NCBI GenBank assembly: GCA_964510315.1
Contig: CAZEAP010000028.1
Span: forward strand, 1-47,321
Direction of reading: 5' to 3'
From: CAZEAP01 sp964510315
GTDB lineage: Bacteria > Planctomycetota > Brocadiia > SM23-32
DNA: 47,321 nt
In this document: positions 15,893-27,620 of the stretch, piece after piece
Layout of the letters: each line of letters opens with the position of its first letter
How positions within the stretch are numbered: the stretch's first letter is position 1
Notes under the pieces: generated by a model
Seen by the model: only the letters and a program-made list of their open reading frames with translations
What the model was told of the DNA's origin: nothing
Databases searched by the model: none
Made by a program: the position numbers and the translations under genes

Positions 15893-16438
15893 ATGGCAAA
15901 GTCCCCAATGCCCAAACACGGCCGCCGTTTCCGCCCTGTCGTCACGCCCGAGCACATCCAGGAGGCCGTCGCGGAACTGGGGGAGCAGATCGTCGAGGTT
16001 TCTCCAGGACCGGAACTCCTCGTCGTTGTTGCCGTGCTGAAGGGTGCGGTCATCTTCCTGGCCGACCTGGTGCGCCATCTGGCCATCCCTCTGGAGGTGG
16101 AGTTCGTGCGGGCCCGCAGCTATCGGGGCGCACAGCAGGAGGAGGTCGAGGTGATGGGCGATTTGAGCGCGCTGGGCCTGGAGGGACGCGCCGTGCTCCT
16201 GCTGGACTGTGTGCTGGACACGGGGCGCACTCTCTCCGCCGTGCAACGGCGGGTGAACGAATGTGGTCCGGCCGACCTGAGAACCTGCGTGTTGTTCAGC
16301 AAACGCAAGGAGCGGTCGACGCCGGTGCAGCCCGACTTTGTTGGACTGGAGATCCCCGATGTCTTCGTGGTCGGCTACGGGCTGGACCACGGCAATCGCT
16401 GGCGGCACTTGCCCTACCTGGGAGCCTATGAGGAATGA
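15893..16438 (+). CDS. hpt: Hypoxanthine-guanine phosphoribosyltransferase
   Basis: A type I phosphoribosyltransferase for purine salvage, 181 residues, converting hypoxanthine or guanine plus PRPP to the nucleotide. The Lys-Gly of loop I is LKG at 50-51. The PRPP motif is VLLLDCVLDTGRTL (101-114) and the C-terminal base-binding part is DFVGLEIPDVFVVGYGLDHGNRWRHLPYLG-like. The PRPP motif is unusual: the second of the paired acidic residues that normally contact ribose (ED or DD) is Cys106. GGGAGG precedes the ATG at a good distance. The stop overlaps the ROK kinase start as ATGA, indicating coupling. Confidence 0.9.
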   Translation: MAKSPMPKHGRRFRPVVTPEHIQEAVAELGEQIVEVSPGPELLVVVAVLKGAVIFLADLVRHLAIPLEVEFVRARSYRGAQQEEVEVMGDLSALGLEGRAVLLLDCVLDTGRTLSAVQRRVNECGPADLRTCVLFSKRKERSTPVQPDFVGLEIPDVFVVGYGLDHGNRWRHLPYLGAYEE

Positions 16439-17373
16439 GCCGGAGCGGAGAACACAAGGGAGGCCGCCCCGCAGTGGGCATCGACCTCGGTGGTACGAAG
16501 GTCCGGGCGGGCGTCGTGGACCCCGCGGGCGACATACTCGGCGAGATGAAGGTGCCAACCCGGGCCGACACGGACGCGGAAACCGTGCTCGGGAACATCG
16601 CCGATGCCGCCCGGGGAGCCATGAGCGAGGCAGGCGTGAGGGCGGGAGACGTCCGCGGGGTCGGGCTGGGTTCTCCCGGGCCCCTGGACATTCGGGAGGG
16701 CGTCCTTATCAGCCCGGTCAACCTGCCGGCACTGCACGACTTTCCGTTGCGAGACCGCCTCTCGGAAGTGCTGGATCAGCAGGTATCTATCAACAACGAC
16801 GCCAATTGCTTCGGGCTGGCGGAGGCCCGATTCGGCGCCGGCGCGGATGCCGAAGTCTGCTGCGGTTTGACCCTGGGGACGGGTCTCGGATGTTTCGTTG
16901 TCATCGGCGGGCGGCTTTTCGACGGGCCTCACGGGGCCGGCGCCGAGATCTGGTGCTCCCCCTACCGGGGAGACAGGGTGGAGGAGAAGGTCTCCGGCCG
17001 GGGCATTGCCAGGAACTACGAGAAACTGTCGGGCCGTCGGGCCTCCGCCGAACAGGTGGCTTCCCGCGCCGAAGAGGGTGAGGAGGAGGCGCGGGAGGCA
17101 TACCGGGAGTTCGGACGGGACCTGGCCGTGCCGGTGGCCTACCTGTGTAACGTAGCAGATCCAGACGTGCTGGTGCTGGGCGGCTCCATCACCAAGGCGT
17201 GGAAACTGTTCGGGGAAGTCATGGTGGATGAGGCGCTGAAGTACATCAATGCGGTCAACCGCGAAGTGGTCCACCTCACGCCCGGCGCCCTCGGCGACGA
17301 AGCCGCCGTTCTGGGGGCTGCGTCGCTGGTGCTGGTGTCGCAGGAGCCCGAAAACACGAAGGAGGCCCCGTGA
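16435..17373 (+). CDS. ROK family sugar kinase
   Basis: An ASKHA-fold kinase of the ROK family, about 312 residues, likely phosphorylating glucose or an amino sugar. The phosphate-1 loop is GIDLGGTKVRAG, the catalytic aspartate is in NNDANCFGLAEA, and phosphate-2 is LTLGTGLGC. The usual zinc motif (CxCGxxGC) and the GH of the substrate loop are missing; GAGAEIWCSPYRG followed by VSGRGI takes their place, as in a zinc-free ROK subgroup. The gene overlaps hpt upstream and the phosphoesterase downstream by 4 bases each. Confidence 0.86.
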   Translation: MSRSGEHKGGRPAVGIDLGGTKVRAGVVDPAGDILGEMKVPTRADTDAETVLGNIADAARGAMSEAGVRAGDVRGVGLGSPGPLDIREGVLISPVNLPALHDFPLRDRLSEVLDQQVSINNDANCFGLAEARFGAGADAEVCCGLTLGTGLGCFVVIGGRLFDGPHGAGAEIWCSPYRGDRVEEKVSGRGIARNYEKLSGRRASAEQVASRAEEGEEEAREAYREFGRDLAVPVAYLCNVADPDVLVLGGSITKAWKLFGEVMVDEALKYINAVNREVVHLTPGALGDEAAVLGAASLVLVSQEPENTKEAP

Positions 17374-18263
17374 GCGGCGATCCCGATCGCATCCTGGTTA
17401 CGGCGGACCTGCACTTCGGACTTTACGCCCCCGGGGACGAGTGCACGCGGAAAATGGCGGAGTTCGTGCGCGATTCGGGCGCGGACGCCTTCATCATTGC
17501 CGGTGACGTCGGCGATGCCGAGTCGCAAAGCTTCCGGGGCTGTCTGGAACTCTTCGGAGATTTCCCCGGCGAGAAGCTGGTCACTCCCGGCAACCACGAC
17601 CTCTGGACCACCGGTCCGGACAGCTATGAGAAATACCAGAAGAGCCTCCCTGCCCTGGCCGCCGATTGCGGATTCCACATGCTCGACGTCGGACCCGTTG
17701 CTGTGGGCAGGATCGGCTTTCTGGGCAACATCGGGTGGTACGACTACAGCTTCCGCAGCGGGAAGCTGAACGTCGAGCCCCGCCAGTATGCCCGCAAGGA
17801 ATTGCCGGGGGTTTGCTTGTGGAACGACGTGCGGTTTATCGAGTGGGATATGACGGACGAGCAGTTCACGGAGAAATGCGTCCGGAAGCTGGAGCGCAAC
17901 TACCGCACGCTGGAGCCCCGCGTGCACACGGTAGTAGCCGTCCTCCATCACGTGCCGTTTCGTGAGCTGCTCTACGGCCCGTCCAGTGCGGCATACGAGT
18001 TCTGCCGGGCCTTCATGGGATCGGAACGCCTGGGGAGGCTGCTGCTGGACTGCCCCAAGGTCCGCTACGTGTTCAGCGGCCACCGTCACGGGCAGGACGC
18101 CGCGTCGGTGGACCATCTGGAAGCCTTCGTGGTGGGCAGCGAATACAGGCGCAAGAGGCTGCTGGAAGTGCACCTGGAGGAGGGAAGGGTCAGGATGCAT
18201 CTTTTCGAGCCCTCGGGACCGGCGGAGAGCCGGAAGCTGAGCCCGCCGCCGGGCCAGATGTGA
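17370..18263 (+). CDS. Calcineurin-like metallophosphoesterase
   Basis: A dinuclear metallophosphoesterase of about 297 residues. All five motifs are present: Asp13-x-His15 (TADLHFG), GDVGD with Asp46, GNHD (74-77), the VLHHVPF histidine, and GHRHG. The start is a GTG overlapping the ROK kinase stop. The substrate is unknown; members act on nucleotides, phosphodiesters or phosphoproteins. The tight hpt-ROK-phosphoesterase overlap suggests one transcript, but a shared pathway is not obvious. The C-terminal ten residues are Pro-rich and dispensable-looking. Confidence 0.88.
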   Translation: MSGDPDRILVTADLHFGLYAPGDECTRKMAEFVRDSGADAFIIAGDVGDAESQSFRGCLELFGDFPGEKLVTPGNHDLWTTGPDSYEKYQKSLPALAADCGFHMLDVGPVAVGRIGFLGNIGWYDYSFRSGKLNVEPRQYARKELPGVCLWNDVRFIEWDMTDEQFTEKCVRKLERNYRTLEPRVHTVVAVLHHVPFRELLYGPSSAAYEFCRAFMGSERLGRLLLDCPKVRYVFSGHRHGQDAASVDHLEAFVVGSEYRRKRLLEVHLEEGRVRMHLFEPSGPAESRKLSPPPGQM

Positions 18264-18370
18264 TCCGGTCTTCACCGGGTGTCCCGGGCGCTGGATGCCG
18301 GCCCCTGTTTAAGCTCCACGTGGGGCGCAAGTTACGACTCGTCTCGGCTTCCGAAAGGCCGTCTCTCGGA

Positions 18371-18399
18371 TGGACAAACGGGTGCGCATTTCCTATAAT
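18371..18399 (+). promoter_or_regulatory. sigma70-type promoter of secA
   Basis: TGGACA (18371-18376, five of six) and a perfect TATAAT (18394-18399) have the optimal 17-base spacer. Transcription would start near 18406, giving a leader of about 36 bases. Confidence 0.75.
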
Positions 18400-18441
18400 G
18401 TAGGTATCCAACCAAGCAAAAAAGGCGGGTAAATCCACGCG

Positions 18442-21312
<2,871 letters not shown>

Positions 21313-21471
21313 ATCTCACGGCGACCGGCGGGAGGCTTCTTGCCATCAGTGGCTGCAGTTCTCGCCGGAGCGGGGCCGGCGGTTGCCGCGGCTGCGGGCT
21401 TCTCCTTTGCTCGGTCGCTGGCGCCTTTCGCCCTTCGTCTTTTCCCCTGGGCGACTCCGCGTCCTGTGCGC

Positions 21472-22344
21472 TCAATCATGCTGGTGTTGCGCGGTCGGCC
21501 TGTCCTCGGGCTCCGGGACGAGTATCTCCACCTCCTCCAGCCTCTCCAGGTTGACGCGGGGCGCCGCCTCGACGCGGTAAAAGAGCGGGTGCATCGGGTC
21601 GGGCCTTACCTCCTTGACCGTGCCCGCCGGCAATCCGTCCGGAAGGGCCAGTCCCGGAGCCGGTTCGACCTTCAGGGATGTGGTCACCAGCACGTCCCCC
21701 GACTCGATGAAGGCGTCTCTGTCGACCCACTCCACCCGAAAGGTCGGCTCCGCGGCGCCCACCAGGATGCACAGTTTGCGGGTGGCGCTCAGCCGGCAGG
21801 GCACCACGCTTTCGGGGTCGGTGAGCAGACGCACTCGGCACTGCAGCGGTCCCGCCTCCATCACGATGCCCACGAGCGCGCCGTCGCTGGCGGCGGCCAG
21901 CCCCGGCTGCACCCCCTGTATCCTGCCGGCTCGCACCGTGACGCTCCGGCGGGCGGCCGAGGTGTCGTAGGACGCCACAGGGGCCCGGACGGCCCGGAAG
22001 GGAAAACGCCTCAGCTCCAGCTTTTCCATGCTGCGCAACCGCAGTTCCCGGCGCATCAACTCCTCGGCGAGGTGGACGTTTGCGTTGCGCAGCCTCCTCA
22101 CCTCTCGGGCCAGCCCCCGCCCGCGGTCCTCCGAGAGGAACATCTCCGTCAGCGTGCCCGTGGTGGCCAGAATCTCCCCCGTGCCCTGATAGACGGCGGT
22201 CTCGGCCGGCCCCACGGCTTCGTTGAACAGGACCCTGGCCGGGGCGGTGAACCGTGCCGGAAGCAGGAACAGGAACGCCCCGACGGCCGTCAGGCTCAGC
22301 AGAAGCTTCGTGCGGTTCCAAATCCTGGCGGCGAGTCCGGCCAC
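21472..22344 (-). CDS. mreC: Rod shape-determining protein MreC
   Basis: A bitopic membrane protein of the elongasome. It has one N-terminal membrane segment (about residues 15-32), a coiled-coil-like helix (about 70-105, rich in Arg, Glu and Leu) and the paired beta-barrel domain with VTVRAGRIQGVQPGLAAASDGALVGIV-like and RVRLLTDPES signatures. MreB and MreD genes are not adjacent. The start is uncertain: I chose the GTG at 22344, which has GAGGA at a suitable distance, over a TTG at 22362 with no ribosome site. It is convergent with secA. Confidence 0.85.
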   Translation of the reverse strand: MAGLAARIWNRTKLLLSLTAVGAFLFLLPARFTAPARVLFNEAVGPAETAVYQGTGEILATTGTLTEMFLSEDRGRGLAREVRRLRNANVHLAEELMRRELRLRSMEKLELRRFPFRAVRAPVASYDTSAARRSVTVRAGRIQGVQPGLAAASDGALVGIVMEAGPLQCRVRLLTDPESVVPCRLSATRKLCILVGAAEPTFRVEWVDRDAFIESGDVLVTTSLKVEPAPGLALPDGLPAGTVKEVRPDPMHPLFYRVEAAPRVNLERLEEVEILVPEPEDRPTAQHQHD

Positions 22345-22534
22345 CGTCGAGGTCCTCGGCAAAGGTAGTTGGCAGCGGGGTTCGCTGGTATGTGTAACCG
22401 ACCGCCCGCGGCGCTTTCAAGCCGCCCCTCCCCTGGGCCATGCACCGTTTGACCCCAACGTAACTGTCTGCCGCCGGGACGACAGACGGGCGCCTACGGA
22501 AGGCATAGCCATACAAGCGGGACGTAAGGCACGA

Positions 22535-23953
22535 CTATGGGCCGGCCTCAACCGGAGCGAGGGCACGGATGCGCCCCTCGGCGTGTGACCTGTCCCGCCC
22601 GCCCAGGCCGGCCTGCATCGCATTGCGATAGCTCGCGTAGGCGGCCGCGGGCTGTCCGGTTTCCTCGTAGCAGACGGCCAGCATGTAATGGGCCTGCGGT
22701 TCACTGGGGAGGGTTGCGACCACGTCCCGGAGGAGGGGAAGGGCGTCGGCGTATTCGCCCTGGTTGAACCTCGCGATGCTCAGCCCGTAACGGGGGCTGA
22801 GGCCGCCGGGGAACTGCCGGGAGGCCTTCTCGAACTCCCGCTCGGCCGCCGCATGGTCTCCCTCTGCCAGATAAGCGCGCCCCAGTCCGATGCGCGCGAG
22901 GACGTATCGCTCGTCGACCCGCAGCGATTCCCGATAGGCGTCCTTTGCGCTCTGGACGCGTCCTACTCCAAGCAGGGCGTCGCCCTTGAGCCGGTAGAAC
23001 GGCGCCTGGTCCCCCCGATTGGCGAGGGCCTCGTTGGCCGCCCCAAGGGCTTCGTCGAACCGTTTGGCCTCCAGCAGCTCCATTCCCCGGTCGTAGGGCT
23101 CGAAGGCGCGGTCCACGGCCTTGAGCCTCTGCAGGTGCTCCTCCCATCGTCCGGCGTAGAACCCGTCGCCCTGCACGTAACGGGACGAATCCAGGTCCTT
23201 TGTTTCGATGACCGACCGTATCTCCCCGAGGCGGTTCTCGGTCTGGGGGTGGGTGGAGAGGTACCTGTCGAGCATACCCGGCCGGCGGTCCCGGAAGGAG
23301 GCAAGGAGCTTCTGCATCTGGATGGCCCCCTGGGGATCCCAGCCGGCGAGGGCCATGTAGTAGGTGCCGACCCGGTCGGCCTGTCGTTCCTGCTCGCGGC
23401 TGTAGGACAGACCCAGCATGGTCACGCCGAGCTGCCCCGCCCCCAGGGCCACCCGTCCCAGCGTCGACTCGGCGGTGGCGTAATCCGCCGCCCCGAGAGC
23501 GAGCGAGACGACCATCTGGGTGCTCAACTGTTTGGCGCTGTGGCCTGCGGCCACGTGGGCCAGTTCATGCCCCATCACGGCGGCGAACTGGGCCTCGTTC
23601 TCCAGGCGGGCCAGGAACCCGCGCGTGGCGTAAACGTGTGCCGGCGTGGCAAAGGCGTTGATCACCGAGGTGTTCAGCATGGTGAACTCCATCGGCATCT
23701 CCGGCCGGTGGGAGCATTCGTGCAGCCGCATCACGATCGTCCCGAGGTACCGGTTCAGCTCGGGGCCGTGATACTCTCCGTCGTACATGAAGATGATGTT
23801 GGGATGGTTTCGGTGACCGAGGGACACCTCCTGCTGGTCGGTGACCAGGACGAACTCCCGTGATCCGGTGACCGGGTTCACCTGGCAACCCGCCGCCAGC
23901 AGCAACGCCCCCAGGCAGGTCAGGGCAACGCTCCTCATTCTCGCCGCCAACAT
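22535..23953 (-). CDS. M48 family metalloprotease lipoprotein with TPR repeats (BepA-like)
   Basis: A lipoprotein zinc peptidase of about 472 residues. The signal ends in the lipobox LLLAAGC, with the lipidated Cys23. The catalytic HELAH is at 129-133 and the third zinc ligand is Glu189 in SREQERQAD. After about residue 280 the protein becomes a series of TPR helices (for example ALGAANEALANRGDQAPFYRLKGDALLG). This is the layout of BepA, which degrades or chaperones outer-membrane protein precursors in the periplasm. Starts at 23953 (with GGGGAT upstream), 23938 and 23980 all keep the signal peptide; I chose 23953. It follows a small lipoprotein gene on the same strand. Confidence 0.88.
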   Translation of the reverse strand: MLAARMRSVALTCLGALLLAAGCQVNPVTGSREFVLVTDQQEVSLGHRNHPNIIFMYDGEYHGPELNRYLGTIVMRLHECSHRPEMPMEFTMLNTSVINAFATPAHVYATRGFLARLENEAQFAAVMGHELAHVAAGHSAKQLSTQMVVSLALGAADYATAESTLGRVALGAGQLGVTMLGLSYSREQERQADRVGTYYMALAGWDPQGAIQMQKLLASFRDRRPGMLDRYLSTHPQTENRLGEIRSVIETKDLDSSRYVQGDGFYAGRWEEHLQRLKAVDRAFEPYDRGMELLEAKRFDEALGAANEALANRGDQAPFYRLKGDALLGVGRVQSAKDAYRESLRVDERYVLARIGLGRAYLAEGDHAAAEREFEKASRQFPGGLSPRYGLSIARFNQGEYADALPLLRDVVATLPSEPQAHYMLAVCYEETGQPAAAYASYRNAMQAGLGGRDRSHAEGRIRALAPVEAGP

Positions 23954-24011
23954 GGGCACATCCCCGCTTTCCGTGTTCATAGCAATGAGTAGCGCGACGC
24001 CCCCGCGATGT

Positions 24012-24218
24012 TCAGGCCGGCCGGAAGCCCTGTGCCCCAATTCCGCCCCCGACGATGTAGTCCGGCTCCCCGGCGTCCGGGTCTGTGTAGTCCAGGTGCT
24101 GCTCCAGTTCCTGCAGCGGCGGCTGCCGCGGCGGCTCCACGTCCCGGATTCGACGGGATATGGTGCATCCGCTGATGCACAGCAAGGCCAGCGTGAATGC
24201 CAGAAGCTTCCCCGGCAT
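24012..24218 (-). CDS. Small lipoprotein
   Basis: A 68-residue protein with a textbook lipoprotein signal: MPGKLLAF, a hydrophobic core, and lipobox CISGC. The mature part of about 50 residues is polar, with a Pro-rich start and a glycine-rich end (VGGGIGAQG). AGGGAG lies upstream of the ATG. It precedes the M48 lipoprotease by 58 bases and probably shares its transcript, so a partner role is possible. No family recognised. Confidence 0.7.
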   Translation of the reverse strand: MPGKLLAFTLALLCISGCTISRRIRDVEPPRQPPLQELEQHLDYTDPDAGEPDYIVGGGIGAQGFRPA

Positions 24219-24284
24219 GTTCGGGACTCCCTGGATAGATTTCTGTTGAGCTTAGCCCGCGGGGTCGCCGGCCGCAAGAGCCGT

Positions 24285-24313
24285 TTGACACTACCTGCCC
24301 CGAGTTCTATGAT
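24285..24313 (+). promoter_or_regulatory. sigma70-type promoter of the UvrD/PcrA-like helicase gene
   Basis: A perfect TTGACA (24285-24290) is separated by 17 bases from TATGAT (24308-24313, five of six). Transcription would start near 24320, about 90 bases before the ATG at 24409. Confidence 0.7.
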
Positions 24314-24408
24314 AGCTTTAGCGGCGGTGCGTTGTGCTCCGCGGCGGGCCTGGCGTAAATGCCGGGCATGCAAGGCTTTATATCCACCTTAGTGCAGATC
24401 GGCTGCGC

Positions 24409-26607
24409 ATGTCGCCCGAAGACTCCCCGACGCGAATCACCGCGGACCTGACCGATCCCCAGCGGGAGGCCGTCACGTTCGGGGAGGGGCCGCTGCTGGT
24501 GGTGGCCGGAGCGGGCACGGGCAAAACTCGGGTGATTACGCGGCGCATTGCGTGGCTGCTGGCCGACGGTGTGCCGAGAGACCGCGTCATTGCCCTCACG
24601 TTTACGAATAAGGCGGCCGAGGAAATGCACCGCCGCGTGGAGGCTCTGGTCGGCAAGGACGTCTACGTTACCACGTTCCATAGTTTCTGCGCGCGCTTTC
24701 TCCGTCGGGAGATCGGCGGCATAGGGCGCGACCCCTCCTTTACCATCTACGACCGTGCCGACTCCCTGCGGGTCGTCCGCCGCACCGTGGGCGAGATGCA
24801 GCTCGACGATGCGACGTATTCTCCCGCCGACCTGTTGGATTACATCGGCCTCCAGAAGGACCGCATTGTCGGTGCTGAAGAGTGCGTGGAACAGGCCGTG
24901 GGGGTGGAGGAGCAGACGTGCGCCGCGGTTTACCAGCGATACCAGGAGCATCTGGAGCAGAGCAACGCCCTGGACTTCGACGACCTCCTGCTGCGGACTC
25001 TGGACGTGTTTCGGCAGTGTCCCGCTGTCCTGCAGGACTACCAGTGGACCTACCTGCACGTGCTGGTGGACGAGTATCAGGATACCAACCTGCCCCAGCA
25101 CCTGATGGCCCGGGCCCTCCAGGGCAAGCACAGGAACATCACGGCGGTGGGCGATCCGGACCAGATGATCTATAGCTGGCGGGGTGCGCGGCTGGAGAAC
25201 CTGCTGGAGTTCGAGGAGGATTTCCCGGGCGCCAGGGTGGTCAAGCTGGAGCGCAACTACCGCTCCAGTGCCAACATCCTGCGGGCCTCTTCGGCCTGCA
25301 TCTCCAGAAACGAACTCCGACACGAGAAGGAGCTGTGGACCGACCGTGACGGCGGCGAGCAGGTCGTTGTCCGGCAGTTCAAGGACCCATACGACGAAGG
25401 GCGATGGGTGGCCCGTAAGGCGGAGGAGTTGATCCGGGAGGGCGTGGACCCCGGCGAGGTGGCCGTCTTCTATCGCACCAAGCAGCAGTCCCTCCCTTTG
25501 GAAGACGCTTTTGCGACCCTCTCGCTGCCCCACCAGGTGGTCGACAGCGTGGGCTTCTTCGACCGCAGGGCGGTCAAGGACCTGAGGGCTTACCTGCAGC
25601 TCATGGTGAATCCCCTCGACGACGCTTCCTGCGCACGGATCATCAACACCCCGTCCCGCGGAATAGGGGCCAAGACGCTGGAGAAGCTGCGCGAGGGTGC
25701 CGAGGAGCATCGCCTGTCGCTGCTGGAGACGGCCGAAAGAGCGGCCGACCTGGAGTCCCTCGGCACTCGCGCCACCCGGGTGGTCAGTGAGTTTCATGAC
25801 CTCTACAGGAAGCTGAGCGCCCTCGAGACCGAGGGAGTCTGTGACCTGATCAAGAAGGTTATCGAGCTGACCGACTACGTGGATGCCCAGCCCACCTCCC
25901 GGCGCGAAGACACCCGGGAGATTGTCGATATGCTGCTGGGCTATGCCGCGGAGTATGACAAGCAGAACCCGGAAGGCAGCCTGATGGCGTTCCTCGAACA
26001 GGCCGCACTGATCAGCGACGTAGATGGGTGGAACTCCCGGGCCAGCGCCGTCTCCCTGATGACTCTTCATTCGGCCAAAGGCCTGGAATTCGACGCGGTC
26101 TTCATCGTGGGGGCCGAGAATAGTCTGCTGCCCCATCGCCGCGCGGTGGAGGAGAACGTTCAGGGCAGCGAAGGCGCCGCGCTGGAGGAGGAACGCCGCC
26201 TTTTCTACGTGGGCATGACCCGCGCTCGGGACCGACTCTTCGTCACGCACGCCAGCCGCCGAACCATCCAGGGCCGCAGCCAGTCCGTGCAGCCTTCCCC
26301 CTTTCTGTGCGAACTGCCGGAGGATTGTGTCGATCGGGATGGGGGCTCCCGTGCGGGCGGCGGCCGGTTCGCCCGGGAGATGGACCGGGTGCTTCGCCGC
26401 AAGCGCGCCACGCTCCGCGTACTGGGCGTGCCCGGCGAGCAGGAACGCCGCCTCGTGCGGGGCGCTCAGGTGAAGCACCCCCGTTTCGGCGCGGGGAAGG
26501 TGTTGGAAGTGGTTGAGGTCGGCGCGCGCTACATGGTGCGCGTAGATTTTGAGAGCGAAGGCCCCATGGCGCTGCTGCTGACCGCCGACAACGTAAGCCC
26601 GGGCTGA
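24409..26607 (+). CDS. pcrA: UvrD/PcrA-type superfamily 1A DNA helicase
   Basis: A 3'-5' DNA helicase of about 732 residues acting in repair and conflict resolution. Motifs run in order: Walker A AGAGTGKT (33-40), FTNKAAEEM, TFHSFCAR, Walker B VDEYQDTN, GDPDQMIYSWRGA, ERNYRSS, TLHSAKGLEFDAVFIVG and YVGMTRARDRL. The C-terminus has a PcrA/UvrD Tudor-like module (VKHPRFGAGKVLEV...). The ATG at 24409 (MSPEDS) is chosen because the domain starts soon after; no strong ribosome site is visible. Whether it is UvrD or PcrA in function cannot be settled from sequence. Confidence 0.93.
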   Translation: MSPEDSPTRITADLTDPQREAVTFGEGPLLVVAGAGTGKTRVITRRIAWLLADGVPRDRVIALTFTNKAAEEMHRRVEALVGKDVYVTTFHSFCARFLRREIGGIGRDPSFTIYDRADSLRVVRRTVGEMQLDDATYSPADLLDYIGLQKDRIVGAEECVEQAVGVEEQTCAAVYQRYQEHLEQSNALDFDDLLLRTLDVFRQCPAVLQDYQWTYLHVLVDEYQDTNLPQHLMARALQGKHRNITAVGDPDQMIYSWRGARLENLLEFEEDFPGARVVKLERNYRSSANILRASSACISRNELRHEKELWTDRDGGEQVVVRQFKDPYDEGRWVARKAEELIREGVDPGEVAVFYRTKQQSLPLEDAFATLSLPHQVVDSVGFFDRRAVKDLRAYLQLMVNPLDDASCARIINTPSRGIGAKTLEKLREGAEEHRLSLLETAERAADLESLGTRATRVVSEFHDLYRKLSALETEGVCDLIKKVIELTDYVDAQPTSRREDTREIVDMLLGYAAEYDKQNPEGSLMAFLEQAALISDVDGWNSRASAVSLMTLHSAKGLEFDAVFIVGAENSLLPHRRAVEENVQGSEGAALEEERRLFYVGMTRARDRLFVTHASRRTIQGRSQSVQPSPFLCELPEDCVDRDGGSRAGGGRFAREMDRVLRRKRATLRVLGVPGEQERRLVRGAQVKHPRFGAGKVLEVVEVGARYMVRVDFESEGPMALLLTADNVSPG

Positions 26608-26630
26608 GCCGGGGGGCGGGGCAGTGGCCC

Positions 26631-27605
26631 TCAGATGAGCTGAGGGGCGGTGCGCAGGAACACCGAAGAGGCAACCATTAGTCCCCCGAGCAGCGCGCCC
26701 GCCAGCAGCCCGGCCACCGAGCCCCAGGCGTCGGTCTTCACACGGCGGTAGGCCTCCGCCGGCTTCTTCTCCAACTCGTCGATGCGTTCGAACACCGCCC
26801 GCAGCGCTCCCGCGTCGGCGGCCCGCAGGAACGCTCCCCCGGTGATCTCGGCCGCCTGCCGGAGCGTCTCCTCCTCCAGCGGGTAGTTTTTCATCTGCAT
26901 GCGCATCCGGCCGGATGGGAGCCGCGCCGGTATCGGGACGGGTCCGGCGGACCCGACCCCCAGGGAGTAAATTCGCACGCCCCTGGCCGCCGCCGCCCGG
27001 GCCGCCTCCGTCGGGGCGGTCCGCCCCGCCGTGTTGCGTCCGTCGCTCAGCAGCACCAATGCACCGCCTTCCGGCAGACGAGCCACGCCGAGGGCGATGC
27101 CTTCGCCCAGGGCCGTCCGCTTCCCCAGCATCTCCGGTTCGACGTAGGCGAGAAGGGTACGGGCGACGTCACGGTCGAAGGTCAGGGGACACTGCGTAAC
27201 GGCGCGGCTGCCGAACGCGACGATGCCGACCCGGTCGCCGCGGCGTCCCGCTATGAACCTGCCGGCAAAGTGGAGGACCGCCTCCATGCGGGAGGCGGGG
27301 GCGCCGTCCAGCTCGAAGTCCCTGCCGCGCATGCTCTCCGAGGTGTCGATAGCCAGCACGATGTCGCGGGCGAAGCGGCGGTCGGGGACTCGACGGGCGC
27401 GGACCAAGGGGCCCGCCGCCGCAACTATGGCCAGGCAGGTTGCGGTTGCGCCGAGAACGGGGGCCAGCCAGAGAAGCCGCCTCCTCAGGGAAGGCTTCCC
27501 GTCCGCCTCCCGGGGCAGCAGACAGAATTCAAGGCCACGCGGCCTGCGGAGCCACAGCAACACCACCGGCAGCAGCATCAGGAAGTAGGGGTGCGCGAGA
27601 TGCAA
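26631..27605 (-). CDS. BatA-like von Willebrand factor A membrane protein
   Basis: A 324-residue protein with the BatA layout. It has a short N-terminal membrane segment (about 7-19), a second (about 45-65), a large vWA domain with MIDAS residues DTSES (87-91), and a final membrane segment near the C-terminus. The vWA domain is expected in the periplasm, binding a metal and a partner protein. The start is a TTG at 27605 with GAGGAGG about ten bases upstream, overlapping the end of the preceding gene. It forms a pair with a DUF4381-like protein. A MoxR ATPase, the usual partner of such pairs, is not in the window. Confidence 0.83.
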   Translation of the reverse strand: MHLAHPYFLMLLPVVLLWLRRPRGLEFCLLPREADGKPSLRRRLLWLAPVLGATATCLAIVAAAGPLVRARRVPDRRFARDIVLAIDTSESMRGRDFELDGAPASRMEAVLHFAGRFIAGRRGDRVGIVAFGSRAVTQCPLTFDRDVARTLLAYVEPEMLGKRTALGEGIALGVARLPEGGALVLLSDGRNTAGRTAPTEAARAAAARGVRIYSLGVGSAGPVPIPARLPSGRMRMQMKNYPLEEETLRQAAEITGGAFLRAADAGALRAVFERIDELEKKPAEAYRRVKTDAWGSVAGLLAGALLGGLMVASSVFLRTAPQLI

Positions 27606-27620
27606 AAGCGCTGTTCCTCC

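Noticed and set aside
16435..17373. Loss of the zinc motif in the ROK kinase as a novelty
   Set aside because: A known subgroup of ROK proteins lacks the CxCGxxGC site and has a GAGE...PY...SG pattern like this one.
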